A stretch of 17,167 bases of DNA from Bacteroidales bacterium UBA5833 (GCA_002433025.1 DJGZ01000038.1:1-17167), one strand, 5' to 3'. Shown: positions 6,022 through 13,985, numbered from the stretch's first letter. A program made the numbers and translations. Notes: generated from the letters alone by a model not told the origin.

Positions 6022-7242
6022 ATGAACATTACAAACCTTTCGAAAATAGCCCTCAACGCCCTGATGCGCAACAAATTCAGGGCCTTTCTCACAATGCTTG
6101 GCATCATCATCGGCGTTGCTTCGGTGATCGCCATGCTAGCCATCGGTGAAGGCTCGAAGCAAAGCATCCGGCAGCAGATCAGCAGCATGGGATCCAATCT
6201 TGTGATGATCATGCCTGCCACACAAATGACAGGCGGGGTTCAACAAGGCAATACAGCATCCAAAGCCTTAAGCATCAAAGATGTCCGGGCCATTGAAGCC
6301 AACTGTCCTTCGGTGCTCAGGGTCTCTCCTGAGGTTCGGGGGTCGGGACAGGCTGTGGCTGTGGGGAAAAACTGGCCCACTTCCGTTTATGGCGGAGGTG
6401 TTGGTTATATTGACATTAAAAAACTCTCGCTGGCCTCCGGACGGAATTTCACGGAACAGGAGGTCCACAGCTCGGCAAAAGTCTGCCTGATCGGACAAAC
6501 CGTGGTTAATAACCTCTTTGGTGAAGATGTTGACCCGGTCGGACAATCCATACGTTTCCGGGGAATCCCTTTTACCATCATCGGACTGTTATCAGAGAAA
6601 GGCGAAAACACTTTCGGAATGGACCAGGACGACCTGCTGATCGCGCCCTATACCACTGTGCAAAAGCGCATTCTGGCCATCACCCACATCAATTCAATAC
6701 AAACCTCAGCCATCAGTGAGGAAGCTACCACACAGGCCGTCAGCGAAATAACGGCAGCCTTACGTAGCTCACATAAACTTCAGGATGGCAAAGATGATGA
6801 TTTTCAGATCAGGACACAGGCCGAGCTGGTAAGCACCTTCACCTCTATCAGTGATATCCTTACTACCCTGCTCGGAGCCATAGCAGCCATATCGCTGCTT
6901 GTCGGCGGCATCGGCATTATGAATATTATGTATGTTTCAGTTACCGAGAGGACCCGCGAAATCGGATTGAGAATGAGCATTGGCGGCAGGGGCCTCGATA
7001 TATTGATGCAATTCCTGATCGAAAGCACCTTTCTGAGCGTGATCGGGGGCATTATCGGCATTGTGCTTGGAATTGCCGCATCCTCCGTAATCGGGAATAT
7101 CATGGGATGGCCTGTTTCGGTAATGCCTGTCGCCGTGATTATGTCGTTTCTTGTATGCACTGCCATCGGCATTTTCTTTGGCTGGTACCCTGCCAGGAAG
7201 GCATCAAACCTGAATCCCATCGATGCGCTCAGGTTCGAATAA
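6022..7242 (+). CDS. MacB-type ABC transporter permease (FtsX fold)
   Basis: A 406-residue membrane protein with the MacB/FtsX layout. TM1 lies near residues 20-42 (GIIIGVASVIAMLAIGEGS), followed by a large periplasmic domain (about 45-275) and three C-terminal membrane helices. The helix after the periplasmic domain leads to VTERTREIGLRMSIG, the conserved coupling segment that contacts the ATPase. The C-terminus GWYPARKASNLNPIDALRFE is a strong family signature. In MacB-like systems the permease does not pass substrate through the inner membrane; it transmits ATP-driven motion to push periplasmic substrate through the adaptor and channel. It is separated from the ATPase gene by 126 nt holding small palindromes and from the kinase gene by 41 nt. 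Confidence 0.94.
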   Translation: MNITNLSKIALNALMRNKFRAFLTMLGIIIGVASVIAMLAIGEGSKQSIRQQISSMGSNLVMIMPATQMTGGVQQGNTASKALSIKDVRAIEANCPSVLRVSPEVRGSGQAVAVGKNWPTSVYGGGVGYIDIKKLSLASGRNFTEQEVHSSAKVCLIGQTVVNNLFGEDVDPVGQSIRFRGIPFTIIGLLSEKGENTFGMDQDDLLIAPYTTVQKRILAITHINSIQTSAISEEATTQAVSEITAALRSSHKLQDGKDDDFQIRTQAELVSTFTSISDILTTLLGAIAAISLLVGGIGIMNIMYVSVTERTREIGLRMSIGGRGLDILMQFLIESTFLSVIGGIIGIVLGIAASSVIGNIMGWPVSVMPVAVIMSFLVCTAIGIFFGWYPARKASNLNPIDALRFE

Positions 7243-7245
7243 CCA

Positions 7246-7260
7246 TACTTACAGTAAGTA
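7246..7260. promoter_or_regulatory. 7-1-7 palindrome before the kinase gene
   Basis: TACTTACAGTAAGTA is a perfect 7-bp inverted repeat around a central A. It begins 3 nt after the permease stop and ends 8 nt before a TAnnTTTG match (7269-7276). The short arms and absence of a T-run argue against a terminator. Position and symmetry suit an operator for a dimeric regulator, possibly the LytTR protein encoded downstream. Confidence 0.4.
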
Positions 7261-7268
7261 AAAAACAC

Positions 7269-7276
7269 TAAATTTG
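7269..7276 (+). promoter_or_regulatory. Candidate internal -7 element
   Basis: TAAATTTG matches TAnnTTTG exactly but ends only 7 nt before the first ATG of the kinase gene (7284), so a transcript would have almost no leader. No TTG lies at the -33 spacing. GAGGT (7276-7280) overlaps its last base and could instead serve ATG 7284 or, better spaced, ATG 7293. Confidence 0.25.
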
Positions 7277-7283
7277 AGGTCAA

Positions 7284-8366
7284 ATGCAAAATATGAAAGG
7301 CGATAAGCTGACCCTGTTCATCCATCTTGCCTTCTGGGCAGTGGTACTGCTGCTCCCATGGTTTATGATATCGGGTAACCTGGAGCAAACCGGGTTCTTC
7401 GAAGGCAGGTATTACGTGCGTGTGGTCATTGGCGGGGCGCTCTTTTACTTCTCATACCTCTGGCTGGTACCTTCCTATTATCTGAAAGGGAGAAAGCCTG
7501 AATTTTTTCTCTATGCAGTCCTGGCAATAGTCCTGTCGGTGGTACTTACCGACAACCTCGGGCATTGGCTCTTCCCCGATGACCTCCTCAGGCAACGTAT
7601 GGACATGCTGCGCGACCGCATGGCCAGTGAAGGGATGGACTTCCACGGGCCTCCACCGGCCATGCATATGATGAACACAGCATTTATTTCCATGCTTATT
7701 ACAGGACTGGCAATGGGATTGCGGCTTACTGAGGCCTATAACCTCAAAGAGAAGGAACACCGTGATCTGGAGAAGGAAAAACTCACCTCGGAACTGAGCA
7801 TGCTGAAAAACCAGATAAGCCCTCATTTCTTCTTCAACACCCTTAATAACATCTATTCCCTTACCGAATCGGGCAGCCGTGACGCTTCCACCGCCATCCT
7901 GAAACTCTCAAAAATGATGCGGTATGTGCTGTACGATTCGGAAACCGGAAATATTACCCTTGAACAGGAGCTGGCCTTTATGAACAACTACATCGACCTG
8001 ATGCGCCTGCGGCTGAGCGATAAAGTAAAAGTTTCGGTCGATTTCAGGCCGCACTCGGAACAGCTCTCCATCCCGCCCATGATCTTTATCTCTTTTATAG
8101 AAAATGCCTTCAAACACGGGATCAGTTACAAATCCCCTTCATTCATTGACATCAGCCTGAGGTCATCGGATAACCGTATTGAATTTTCGTGCACCAACAG
8201 CCGCTCATCCGAAAAAGCCTCCGACAGCGGTTCCGGTCCGGGCATAGGGCTGGAAAATATCCGTAAACGTTTGAACCTGCTCTATCCCGGACGGCACACC
8301 CTGGAGATTTCGGAAAGCAATGAATCATACAATGTTCAACTTAACATCAATCTCCGTAAGGCATGA
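7284..8366 (+). CDS. LytS-type sensor histidine kinase
   Basis: A 360-residue kinase of the His_kinase (PF06580) family. Four hydrophobic segments (about 11-29, 46-67, 76-92 and 131-148) form the membrane sensor part, with a Met/His-rich extracytoplasmic or loop stretch near 105-130 (MDFHGPPPAMHMM). A short helical linker leads to the phosphoacceptor motif NQISPHFFFNTLNNI with His181. The ATP-binding part has the N-box FIENAFKHG (Asn274) and the G-box GPGIGLENIRKRL (about 318-330). ATG 7284 is the first start; ATG 7293 is an equally possible one. It overlaps the LytTR regulator gene by 4 nt (ATGA), so the two form a cognate pair. Being last in the exporter operon suggests it senses the pump substrate or membrane stress. 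Confidence 0.94.
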   Translation: MQNMKGDKLTLFIHLAFWAVVLLLPWFMISGNLEQTGFFEGRYYVRVVIGGALFYFSYLWLVPSYYLKGRKPEFFLYAVLAIVLSVVLTDNLGHWLFPDDLLRQRMDMLRDRMASEGMDFHGPPPAMHMMNTAFISMLITGLAMGLRLTEAYNLKEKEHRDLEKEKLTSELSMLKNQISPHFFFNTLNNIYSLTESGSRDASTAILKLSKMMRYVLYDSETGNITLEQELAFMNNYIDLMRLRLSDKVKVSVDFRPHSEQLSIPPMIFISFIENAFKHGISYKSPSFIDISLRSSDNRIEFSCTNSRSSEKASDSGSGPGIGLENIRKRLNLLYPGRHTLEISESNESYNVQLNINLRKA

Positions 8367-9085
8367 ACAGGATAAAAACCATAGCCATCGACGATGAGCC
8401 GCTGGCCCTGAAACTGATCACAGACTATATCCGTAAAACGCCCTTCCTTGAGCTTGCCGGAAGTTTTGAAAGCCCCCTTGCCGCGCTTGAATATATCGAA
8501 GCGCACCCTGTTGAGCTGGCCTTTCTTGATATTCAGATGCCCGACCTGCCGGGAACGGAATTTGCCCGCATCAGCAGAGGGGACTGCCGTTTTGTTTTTA
8601 CCACGGCATACGCCGCTTACGCGGTGGAGGGCTTCCGCCTCGATGCCCTTGATTACCTGATGAAACCCTTTTCTTATGAGGAATTTCTTGAGTCGGCAAA
8701 CCGGGCCAGAAGCAGGATAATGCCTGCCGGTGCAGACAAAGAAGCTCATATTGATGCTGACAGCGATTTCCTCTTCATTAAATCAGATTATAAATTAAGG
8801 CGGATCAACCTTGACGAGATCCTTTACATTGAAGGGTTGAAAGACTATGTCAAGATATACCTTCACCGTGAAGACCACCCCTTGCTTACACTGGTAACCA
8901 TGAAGCAACTGGAGCTGAAGTTGCCGGCAGGCAGGTTTATGCGGGTACACCGATCCTTTATTGTGAACCTGAAACGCATCGAAATCATTGAAAGAAGCCG
9001 CATCGTATTCGGTAAAACCTACATTCCCATCAGCGATCAGTACAAAGTAGCCTTCCAGTCGTTTGTGGATAAGAATTTTATCTGA
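8363..9085 (+). CDS. LytTR-family response regulator
   Basis: A 240-residue protein. The receiver domain (about 1-115) has acidic residues Asp10-Asp11, phosphoacceptor Asp56 in LAFLDIQMPD, Thr80/Thr81 and Lys101 in LMKPF. The C-terminal LytTR domain (about 130-240) shows its usual landmarks: FIKSDYKLRRINLDEILYIE, LKDYVKIYL, FMRVHRSFIVNL and the final I-PIS-Y strands. LytTR domains bind DNA with beta-strands at paired imperfect direct repeats, and family members often regulate their own operon and transporters. The start ATG overlaps the kinase stop codon (ATGA), indicating translational coupling. Candidate targets in this window are the inverted repeat at 2381-2427 and the palindrome at 7246-7260, but neither is a clear match to the known LytTR direct-repeat site. 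Confidence 0.95.
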   Translation: MNRIKTIAIDDEPLALKLITDYIRKTPFLELAGSFESPLAALEYIEAHPVELAFLDIQMPDLPGTEFARISRGDCRFVFTTAYAAYAVEGFRLDALDYLMKPFSYEEFLESANRARSRIMPAGADKEAHIDADSDFLFIKSDYKLRRINLDEILYIEGLKDYVKIYLHREDHPLLTLVTMKQLELKLPAGRFMRVHRSFIVNLKRIEIIERSRIVFGKTYIPISDQYKVAFQSFVDKNFI

Positions 9086-9290
9086 AATACACCATGCATT
9101 ATCCTGGAAGCAAGATCAGCATAATGAACCCGACAGACTTTCCGCTTTGATTGTAACCTGTAACTGAATTATCTTCCAGGTTCCTAAAAACATAAGATAA
9201 CTTTTGTCCTCTATCTATTGGCATCAGGGAAACCGGGGTTTGCAAACTTCAGCAGATTGAACAGTCCGTTGGTATTCTGTATTTCACGTA

Positions 9291-9316
9291 ATCAAAGTGC
9301 ATGAAAATACTTTGAT
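9291..9316. terminator. Stem-loop between convergent operons
   Basis: ATCAAAGT (9291-9298) and ACTTTGAT (9309-9316) form a perfect 8-bp stem with a 10-nt loop. It lies just past the stop codon of the minus-strand lipoprotein gene and about 200 nt past the end of the plus-strand operon. There is no T-run, so termination is uncertain. The rest of the 241-nt gap shows nothing recognisable. Confidence 0.3.
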
Positions 9317-9326
9317 AACGCCGGGT

Positions 9327-10181
9327 CTATTTGCTGCTTTCAATTACGCTGATGTACAGGGTATCCGAATTTAGCCCGGTAAAAATTCCATAACCGTTAC
9401 CAATACTTGTCGAGGGATTGGTCAGATTAAGCGAACTGGAGCTATTCTGCTCATAAAGGGTAGCATAATCGGGCAACACATGATAAACGACAATCCGGTG
9501 CAACCCGAAATATTCAAAATCAAATGGCCGTAGCATCTCGCTTCCCGATTGGGTAGGTGATTTCCTGAAACGGCCGGTGGGCCGGTCTTCATCATCAAAG
9601 TCGCGGATAGGATCCGGGCTGGCTTCCATGTTTTCAACCACCATGAGATAATATGACCCGTCATTGTTGTCCCAGCTGATCTGAACAGGGTCGCTCATCA
9701 CTCCCGGGCTTCCCCCTATGCCTGAGGAGCCGTCCATCCTTGGCGTGTAGATCCTGGTGGCGGACTGGGTAAGGTTAAGCGGCTTTTCCGGAATAAACGT
9801 ATAGGCTGTAATTTCACGTGCATCAAAAATGAATGACAACCTGAATACATCTCCCGCCTGCACATTCTCAGGATTACAGGTATACCAGCCACTGTCAGCG
9901 GCAAACATGGTATATGCTGAATCATTGTGTATTAATACCAACGAAAGGTTATTGATATCATCGCCTGAGTATTCCACATCGCTCAGAAAAGGGGTCTGGC
10001 GACTGACCTTCACACTTACCTCGTTCCCTGGATAGAGATAAGCTTCAATCACCGGGAAATCAGTATATGCACCTGATTCGTCATCGCATGAAGTTAAACA
10101 GAATGCAATTGCACTAAATAACAAATACTTAAGAGCCGAAAATTGAACTTTTGACTTATTCTTCATGATATTCATTTTCAT
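9327..10181 (-). CDS. DUF4249-like outer-membrane-associated lipoprotein
   Basis: A 284-residue protein with a lipoprotein signal ending FCLTSC, with Cys32 as the likely lipidated residue counted from the first ATG; Met3 and Met6 are alternative starts. After the cysteine comes an acidic DDES run, similar to signals that send Bacteroidota lipoproteins to the cell surface. The mature part is beta-rich, including FPVIEAYLYPGNEVSVKVS and a DNNDGSYYLMVVEN stretch, matching DUF4249 proteins, which are usually encoded beside a TonB-dependent receptor with a carboxypeptidase-regulatory domain. The receptor gene is 22 nt upstream on the same strand, so they are very likely co-transcribed. The role is unknown in the family; a surface ligand-capture or accessory role is an inference. 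Confidence 0.82.
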   Translation of the reverse strand: MKMNIMKNKSKVQFSALKYLLFSAIAFCLTSCDDESGAYTDFPVIEAYLYPGNEVSVKVSRQTPFLSDVEYSGDDINNLSLVLIHNDSAYTMFAADSGWYTCNPENVQAGDVFRLSFIFDAREITAYTFIPEKPLNLTQSATRIYTPRMDGSSGIGGSPGVMSDPVQISWDNNDGSYYLMVVENMEASPDPIRDFDDEDRPTGRFRKSPTQSGSEMLRPFDFEYFGLHRIVVYHVLPDYATLYEQNSSSSLNLTNPSTSIGNGYGIFTGLNSDTLYISVIESSK

Positions 10182-10203
10182 TTTATTGTGTTAGGGAGCA
10201 AGA

Positions 10204-13200
10204 CTATCTTAACCTGAGCGAAAGGGTAAGGTTAGGGGTAAGGCCCAGATAGTTAACATTTGTTTCCAGAATGGAACCATCTTCAATTGTAAACGTTTTA
10301 TACCAGACATTTTTGCGGTTATAAACATTGAAGAGAGAAACGCCGATATAGCCGATCTCCTGCCGTTTCCTTTCCCCCCTGGCGCCTTTGAGCAACTTGA
10401 AGTTAACCGCAAGATCAAACCGGTGATAATCGGGCAGGCGGACACTGTTTTTCGCAGTTACTGTAAAGAAATCCTGTGTGGTCCCATCAAGCAGGGTTAC
10501 CTGGTAGGCTCCTGAAGGGGCTGTATAAGGCCTCCCGGTAGCGAATATCCAGGTAGCCGAAAAATCCCAGCGTTTGTATTTATACAGGCTTACCGCCTTA
10601 AATTCATGGGTTACATCCTGATTTGCAGGAAAATACTGGTCACTGTATACCTCAAACTTGTTGTCAGCCTCTCCCAGCGTATAGCTGACCCATCCGTTTA
10701 ACCGGCCGGCCTTCTTCTGCGCCAGCATTTCAATCCCTCTGGCCACACCCGACCCGCTGAAGAAATTCTCATTATAACTGAACCCTGCAGGGCTGGTATT
10801 GAATCGCAGGGAATACTCAGTAATATCGTGGATATGTTTAAAATAGGCCTCGGCACTGAAGAGATAATCATTCGATTCATAAGCCAGTCCGGCAATATAA
10901 TGGACCGCAGAACTCACCGGTACATTGACCTGATCGGAAAGCAACCAGAAGTCACGACTACCAGAGAGAATATCCTCCCGGGTTACACGGTTTACAAACT
11001 GAAAAAATTTGCCGGTGGAAGCTTTCAATGTCAGTCTATCTGAGATATTAAAGGTCGCTGCAAACCGGGGTTCGGTATATGTTTTTCCTGTAATTGAAAA
11101 GAGGCTTGTTCTGATGCCCGGAATCAGGGTCAGTCTGTCCCCAAAAAGTTTTGTCCTGCTTTGAACATAGGCTCCTGAGAGAAATGCCTGATTGTGTTTG
11201 TCAAGTACGTTTGAAGTATCATTCTGCGCATAGGTGTATTCAATGTTATAGAAGGTGGAAAATGCGCCAAACTGAAACTGGCTAACCCTCAGGATGTCCC
11301 ACTGATAATCTGACTTCAGGCTGTAATCTCTCAGATTGTTTGTTTCCAGAACACCCATTTTTGTATTAATGGTTTCATCATCCGCATTCACTGATGATCT
11401 TTCCTGGGTGCGGTCGCGGTCGCTATAATAATTTGAATAACTGAGTATGGTATTGCCATAAAGCCTTTCATTCCATTTCCTCGACCACTTCAGGCTACTG
11501 CCGATATTTCCGTATCGGGTAAGATCGGTGGTGTTCATGTTGAAGTTCCTGCCTGACATACCGAAACCGGGAGCGCTCAGAGCCGAACCATTATCAAGCT
11601 TATCGGTACCATTGAAAAAACTTAGCGAAATCATGTCCTTATCGTTCACCCGGTATGAAAACTTGCCATTAAGGTCATAAAAGTAATTGGTCACCTCGGC
11701 ATCCTGCACCTGCCTGCCTCCCGGCCCTGGCCTTACCTCGTTAGCTCCGGCATTGCTTCCGCCCAGGTTAAATTTCTCAAAAATGGCGTTATATAAGGCT
11801 CCCTGGTACGAACGGCGATAGGCAAGCACTGAAGTAAACTTTTTCCCCACCGGGACTTCGGCATAAAAGTTCATACTCAGCAGGCTAAGATCCCCGCCAA
11901 TATTAAACCTCTTCTGGTTTCCGTCCTTCCCGGTAATTTCGGTTACACTCGACAACCTGCCGCCAAAACGAGATTCAAACCCACCTTTATGAAGTTGAAC
12001 ATCCTTAAGGGCATTGGAATTGAAAGCACTGAAAAAACCATAAAGGTGATCTACATGATACACCGTGAATCCGTCATACAATACCAGGTTCTGATCAGGA
12101 GTGCCTCCCCTTACATAAAGCCCGGAAGACGATTCGTTTGATGCACTGATCCCCGGCATCAGCTGAAAGGAGCGCAGGATATCCTTCTCGCCCAGCCCCG
12201 GCAGTTGCTCCATCTTGCGGGGGGTCATTTTCAGGGTGCTTACCTCTGTGCGCCCTGCAAGCACCACATCTTCCTTCTTTCCGACAATCGAAACTGCCTT
12301 CAGGGTATAAGCAGACTGTCTGACTTCAATCACCATATTTTTTTTGGGAAGATACGGGTTCAGGAAAACTTCGGTTCGATCATAGCCTATATACTGAACA
12401 ATAAGTACACTGGTATCGCTGGGTACTTTTAGCAGTGTAAAGTGCCCGTCAGCATTGGTAGCCGTGCCGGCCGTTGTCCCGCTCACCATAATGGTTGCAA
12501 AAGGAAGAGCTTCGCCTGTGGATTTATCGCGCACGATTCCGGTAAGGGTAAAATTCCTGGCCTGTGGTTTCCCAAAATAGGTCTTGCGCGGTTTTTCAAC
12601 CAAAGCATCTTCTTCCGGGGCATCCACACTTTCGTCTATATAATAAGTGCCGGTTTCATCCTCTGCTTTCCCGGATGACAAATCGTAGTTTATATGAGTC
12701 TCACTGAAATCTTTTGTTATACCGGGAAGCAACACAGTATCCTGCTCCGGGAACTCAAACAGACGTATGGTTTTAAAAATCCTTCCGAGGCGGTTTATTG
12801 CTATATCCCCCGCTTCAATCTCAGGATCATTCACTTTAAGAAACAGATTGGCGTGTCCGTATTCGTAATGATTTGTCAACAAACTGCTCAGGGCATCGAG
12901 GCAGTTGAGCCTTGCCGCGGGAGTAACGCCTTTGTTGGGTATATATACGAACGTATAGTTATAAAATGCCGGCATTCCTTTCAATGAGTCAGCATTATAG
13001 GTTTCCTGTGCACTCTCGCCCGGCCGCCCGAGAACAAAGAGAAATGGCTGTCTGTTCGTGTTATAAACCCCTCTTGGCGAATAACATATATAACTGAAGT
13101 AACATGGACTACCGGGACTGTTGAAATTGTATTCCATATATTGGCCCTGTGCCACAGACGAAAAGCACAGTGCCAGCAATACAAGGCTTATCTTCAGGTT

Positions 13201-13236
13201 GGCTCTGCTGATAACAAGATGGCTCACTAATTGCAT
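10204..13236 (-). CDS. TonB-dependent outer-membrane receptor with extra N-terminal domain
   Basis: A 1010-residue protein. A signal peptide (about 1-32, ISLVLLALCFSSVAQGQ) is followed by an unusual region (33-220), then a carboxypeptidase-regulatory-like beta-sandwich (about 229-300, LTGIVRDKSTGEALPFATI and NADGHFTLLKVP), a plug domain (about 330-440, with SSGLYVRGGTPDQNLVLYDG) and a long beta-barrel (about 450-1010). Such receptors import or bind ligands at the outer membrane using TonB-ExbBD energy. The extra region has strand-like RQPFLFVLG and NYTFVYIPNKG and a helix before ANLFLKV, reminiscent of the first half of an alpha/beta-hydrolase fold, yet no GxSxG nucleophile motif is seen. The protein ends in LSLRLR rather than an aromatic residue. 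A DUF4249-type lipoprotein gene follows. Ligand unknown. Confidence 0.92.
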   Translation of the reverse strand: MQLVSHLVISRANLKISLVLLALCFSSVAQGQYMEYNFNSPGSPCYFSYICYSPRGVYNTNRQPFLFVLGRPGESAQETYNADSLKGMPAFYNYTFVYIPNKGVTPAARLNCLDALSSLLTNHYEYGHANLFLKVNDPEIEAGDIAINRLGRIFKTIRLFEFPEQDTVLLPGITKDFSETHINYDLSSGKAEDETGTYYIDESVDAPEEDALVEKPRKTYFGKPQARNFTLTGIVRDKSTGEALPFATIMVSGTTAGTATNADGHFTLLKVPSDTSVLIVQYIGYDRTEVFLNPYLPKKNMVIEVRQSAYTLKAVSIVGKKEDVVLAGRTEVSTLKMTPRKMEQLPGLGEKDILRSFQLMPGISASNESSSGLYVRGGTPDQNLVLYDGFTVYHVDHLYGFFSAFNSNALKDVQLHKGGFESRFGGRLSSVTEITGKDGNQKRFNIGGDLSLLSMNFYAEVPVGKKFTSVLAYRRSYQGALYNAIFEKFNLGGSNAGANEVRPGPGGRQVQDAEVTNYFYDLNGKFSYRVNDKDMISLSFFNGTDKLDNGSALSAPGFGMSGRNFNMNTTDLTRYGNIGSSLKWSRKWNERLYGNTILSYSNYYSDRDRTQERSSVNADDETINTKMGVLETNNLRDYSLKSDYQWDILRVSQFQFGAFSTFYNIEYTYAQNDTSNVLDKHNQAFLSGAYVQSRTKLFGDRLTLIPGIRTSLFSITGKTYTEPRFAATFNISDRLTLKASTGKFFQFVNRVTREDILSGSRDFWLLSDQVNVPVSSAVHYIAGLAYESNDYLFSAEAYFKHIHDITEYSLRFNTSPAGFSYNENFFSGSGVARGIEMLAQKKAGRLNGWVSYTLGEADNKFEVYSDQYFPANQDVTHEFKAVSLYKYKRWDFSATWIFATGRPYTAPSGAYQVTLLDGTTQDFFTVTAKNSVRLPDYHRFDLAVNFKLLKGARGERKRQEIGYIGVSLFNVYNRKNVWYKTFTIEDGSILETNVNYLGLTPNLTLSLRLR

Positions 13237-13253
13237 TGGGAATAAGGATCAGG

Positions 13254-13271
13254 ATTTGTCAGACAAATGTA
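13254..13271 (-). promoter_or_regulatory. Palindrome overlapping candidate -7 element of receptor gene
   Basis: On the minus strand TACATTTG (13271 to 13264) matches TAnnTTTG exactly, 27 nt before the receptor ATG at 13236. It overlaps ATTTGTCAGACAAAT (13254-13268), a perfect 7-bp inverted repeat around one central base. A regulator bound there would cover the -7 element, which suggests repression. No TTG is found at the -33 position; only T-rich sequence. Confidence 0.42.
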
Positions 13272-13546
13272 TTCTGCGGCCGGCCTCCCGTGAAGAAAAA
13301 TAGACCAATCACCCGATTGCATAGAAATTAAGCCCGAAAATGACGAAATACAATATCCGGATGACCGGATTTCACAATGAACATTCACCTTATCTCTTAT
13401 GCTGCAACTTTTTCATTATCACGAAAAAGACTTCAGGAACTCCTTGCCATACCATGCCGTCAACCCGTTAAAAAACGTATTCAGCATTAATCAGTGCATC
13501 TCAGAATGAATAGAGTTCAACAACTACCCAAAGAATAATGACTGAG

Positions 13547-13579
13547 TTGAAGCCCGTTCAGGTCTCCGGGTTGCTTCAA
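13547..13579. repeat. Stem-loop, TTGAAGC arms
   Basis: TTGAAGC (13547-13553) and GCTTCAA (13573-13579) pair perfectly, with possible inner CCCG/CGGG pairing. No T-run follows. It is the first of a series of palindromes in this gap. Confidence 0.55.
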
Positions 13580-13611
13580 AATGTGTAATTGCATTCAGGG
13601 GTTATGCTTTG

Positions 13612-13632
13612 GTTTCCGTTTCATTCGGAAAC
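13612..13632. repeat. Stem-loop, GTTTCCG arms
   Basis: GTTTCCG (13612-13618) and CGGAAAC (13626-13632) form a perfect 7-bp stem around the 7-nt loop TTTCATT. No neighbouring gene ends here, so a terminator role is not obvious. Confidence 0.55.
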
Positions 13633-13690
13633 ATGCAGGTTATTCCGCTCTTTTCTTCAACCCCCAACCCTGATCCCTATCCCTGAGTGG

Positions 13691-13755
13691 CAGTGACCGG
13701 GCGGTTCCGACCCCAATGGCTTTGGCTATCGGGACCATCTGAACAAGACCACCCG
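13691..13755. repeat. Variable-arm stem-loop element, inverted longer copy
   Basis: Read on the minus strand, this element starts TGGTCTTGTTC and ends GGAACCGCCCGGTCAC, matching the flanks of the elements at 1567-1614 and 1910-1957 (TGGTCTCGTTC and GGAACCGCCCGGCCAC). The centre is longer and different. On the plus strand GGTTCCGA pairs with TCGGGACC (one G-T wobble) and encloses a second small stem, CCAA/TTGG. So flanks are kept while the self-complementary centre varies. Confidence 0.65.
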
Positions 13756-13788
13756 AAGCAAGCCGAAGGGAGAGCCATCGTCCCGGTA

Positions 13789-13845
13789 CCTGAGCGCGCA
13801 CCCTGAGCGTATACCCTGAGCGAAGCCGAAGGGGAGTCGAAGGGG
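13789..13845. repeat. CCTGAGCG / CGAAGGGG dispersed repeat cluster
   Basis: CCTGAGCG occurs at 13789-13796, 13802-13809 and 13815-13822, the last continuing into AAGCCGAAGGGGAGTCGAAG. A further copy is at 13949-13956 and a variant, CCCTGAGTGG, at 13681-13690. On the other strand this reads as the CTTCGGCTTCGCTCAGGG-type sequence known as a widespread intergenic repeat in many bacteria. Confidence 0.75.
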
Positions 13846-13872
13846 CGTCCCCCGTCATGCTGATGTTCATAT

Positions 13873-13893
13873 GCTGAGCGCAGCGAAGCTCAG
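13873..13893. repeat. Stem-loop, CTGAGC arms
   Basis: CTGAGC (13874-13879) and GCTCAG (13888-13893) form a 6-bp stem around GCAGCGAA. It belongs to the same TGAGCG/GCGAAG repeat family as the cluster just upstream. Confidence 0.55.
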
Positions 13894-13905
13894 AAAGAAT
13901 TCTTC

Positions 13906-13940
13906 AATCCGAAATCCACAATCCGAAATCCGAAATCCGC
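13906..13940. repeat. AATCCGA heptamer microsatellite, second array
   Basis: Five 7-nt units read AATCCGA, AATCCAC, AATCCGA, AATCCGA and AATCCGC, followed by AATTTT. Another single unit occurs at 13971-13977. It is the same repeat type as at 2216-2250, 11.7 kb away. Confidence 0.88.
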
Positions 13941-13985
13941 AATTTTACCCTGAGCGCTACGAAGAGCCGTAATCCGAAATTTCAT

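Noticed and set aside
13640..13870. 76-codon minus-strand frame
   Set aside because: It consists wholly of dispersed repeats and hairpins and has no domain features.
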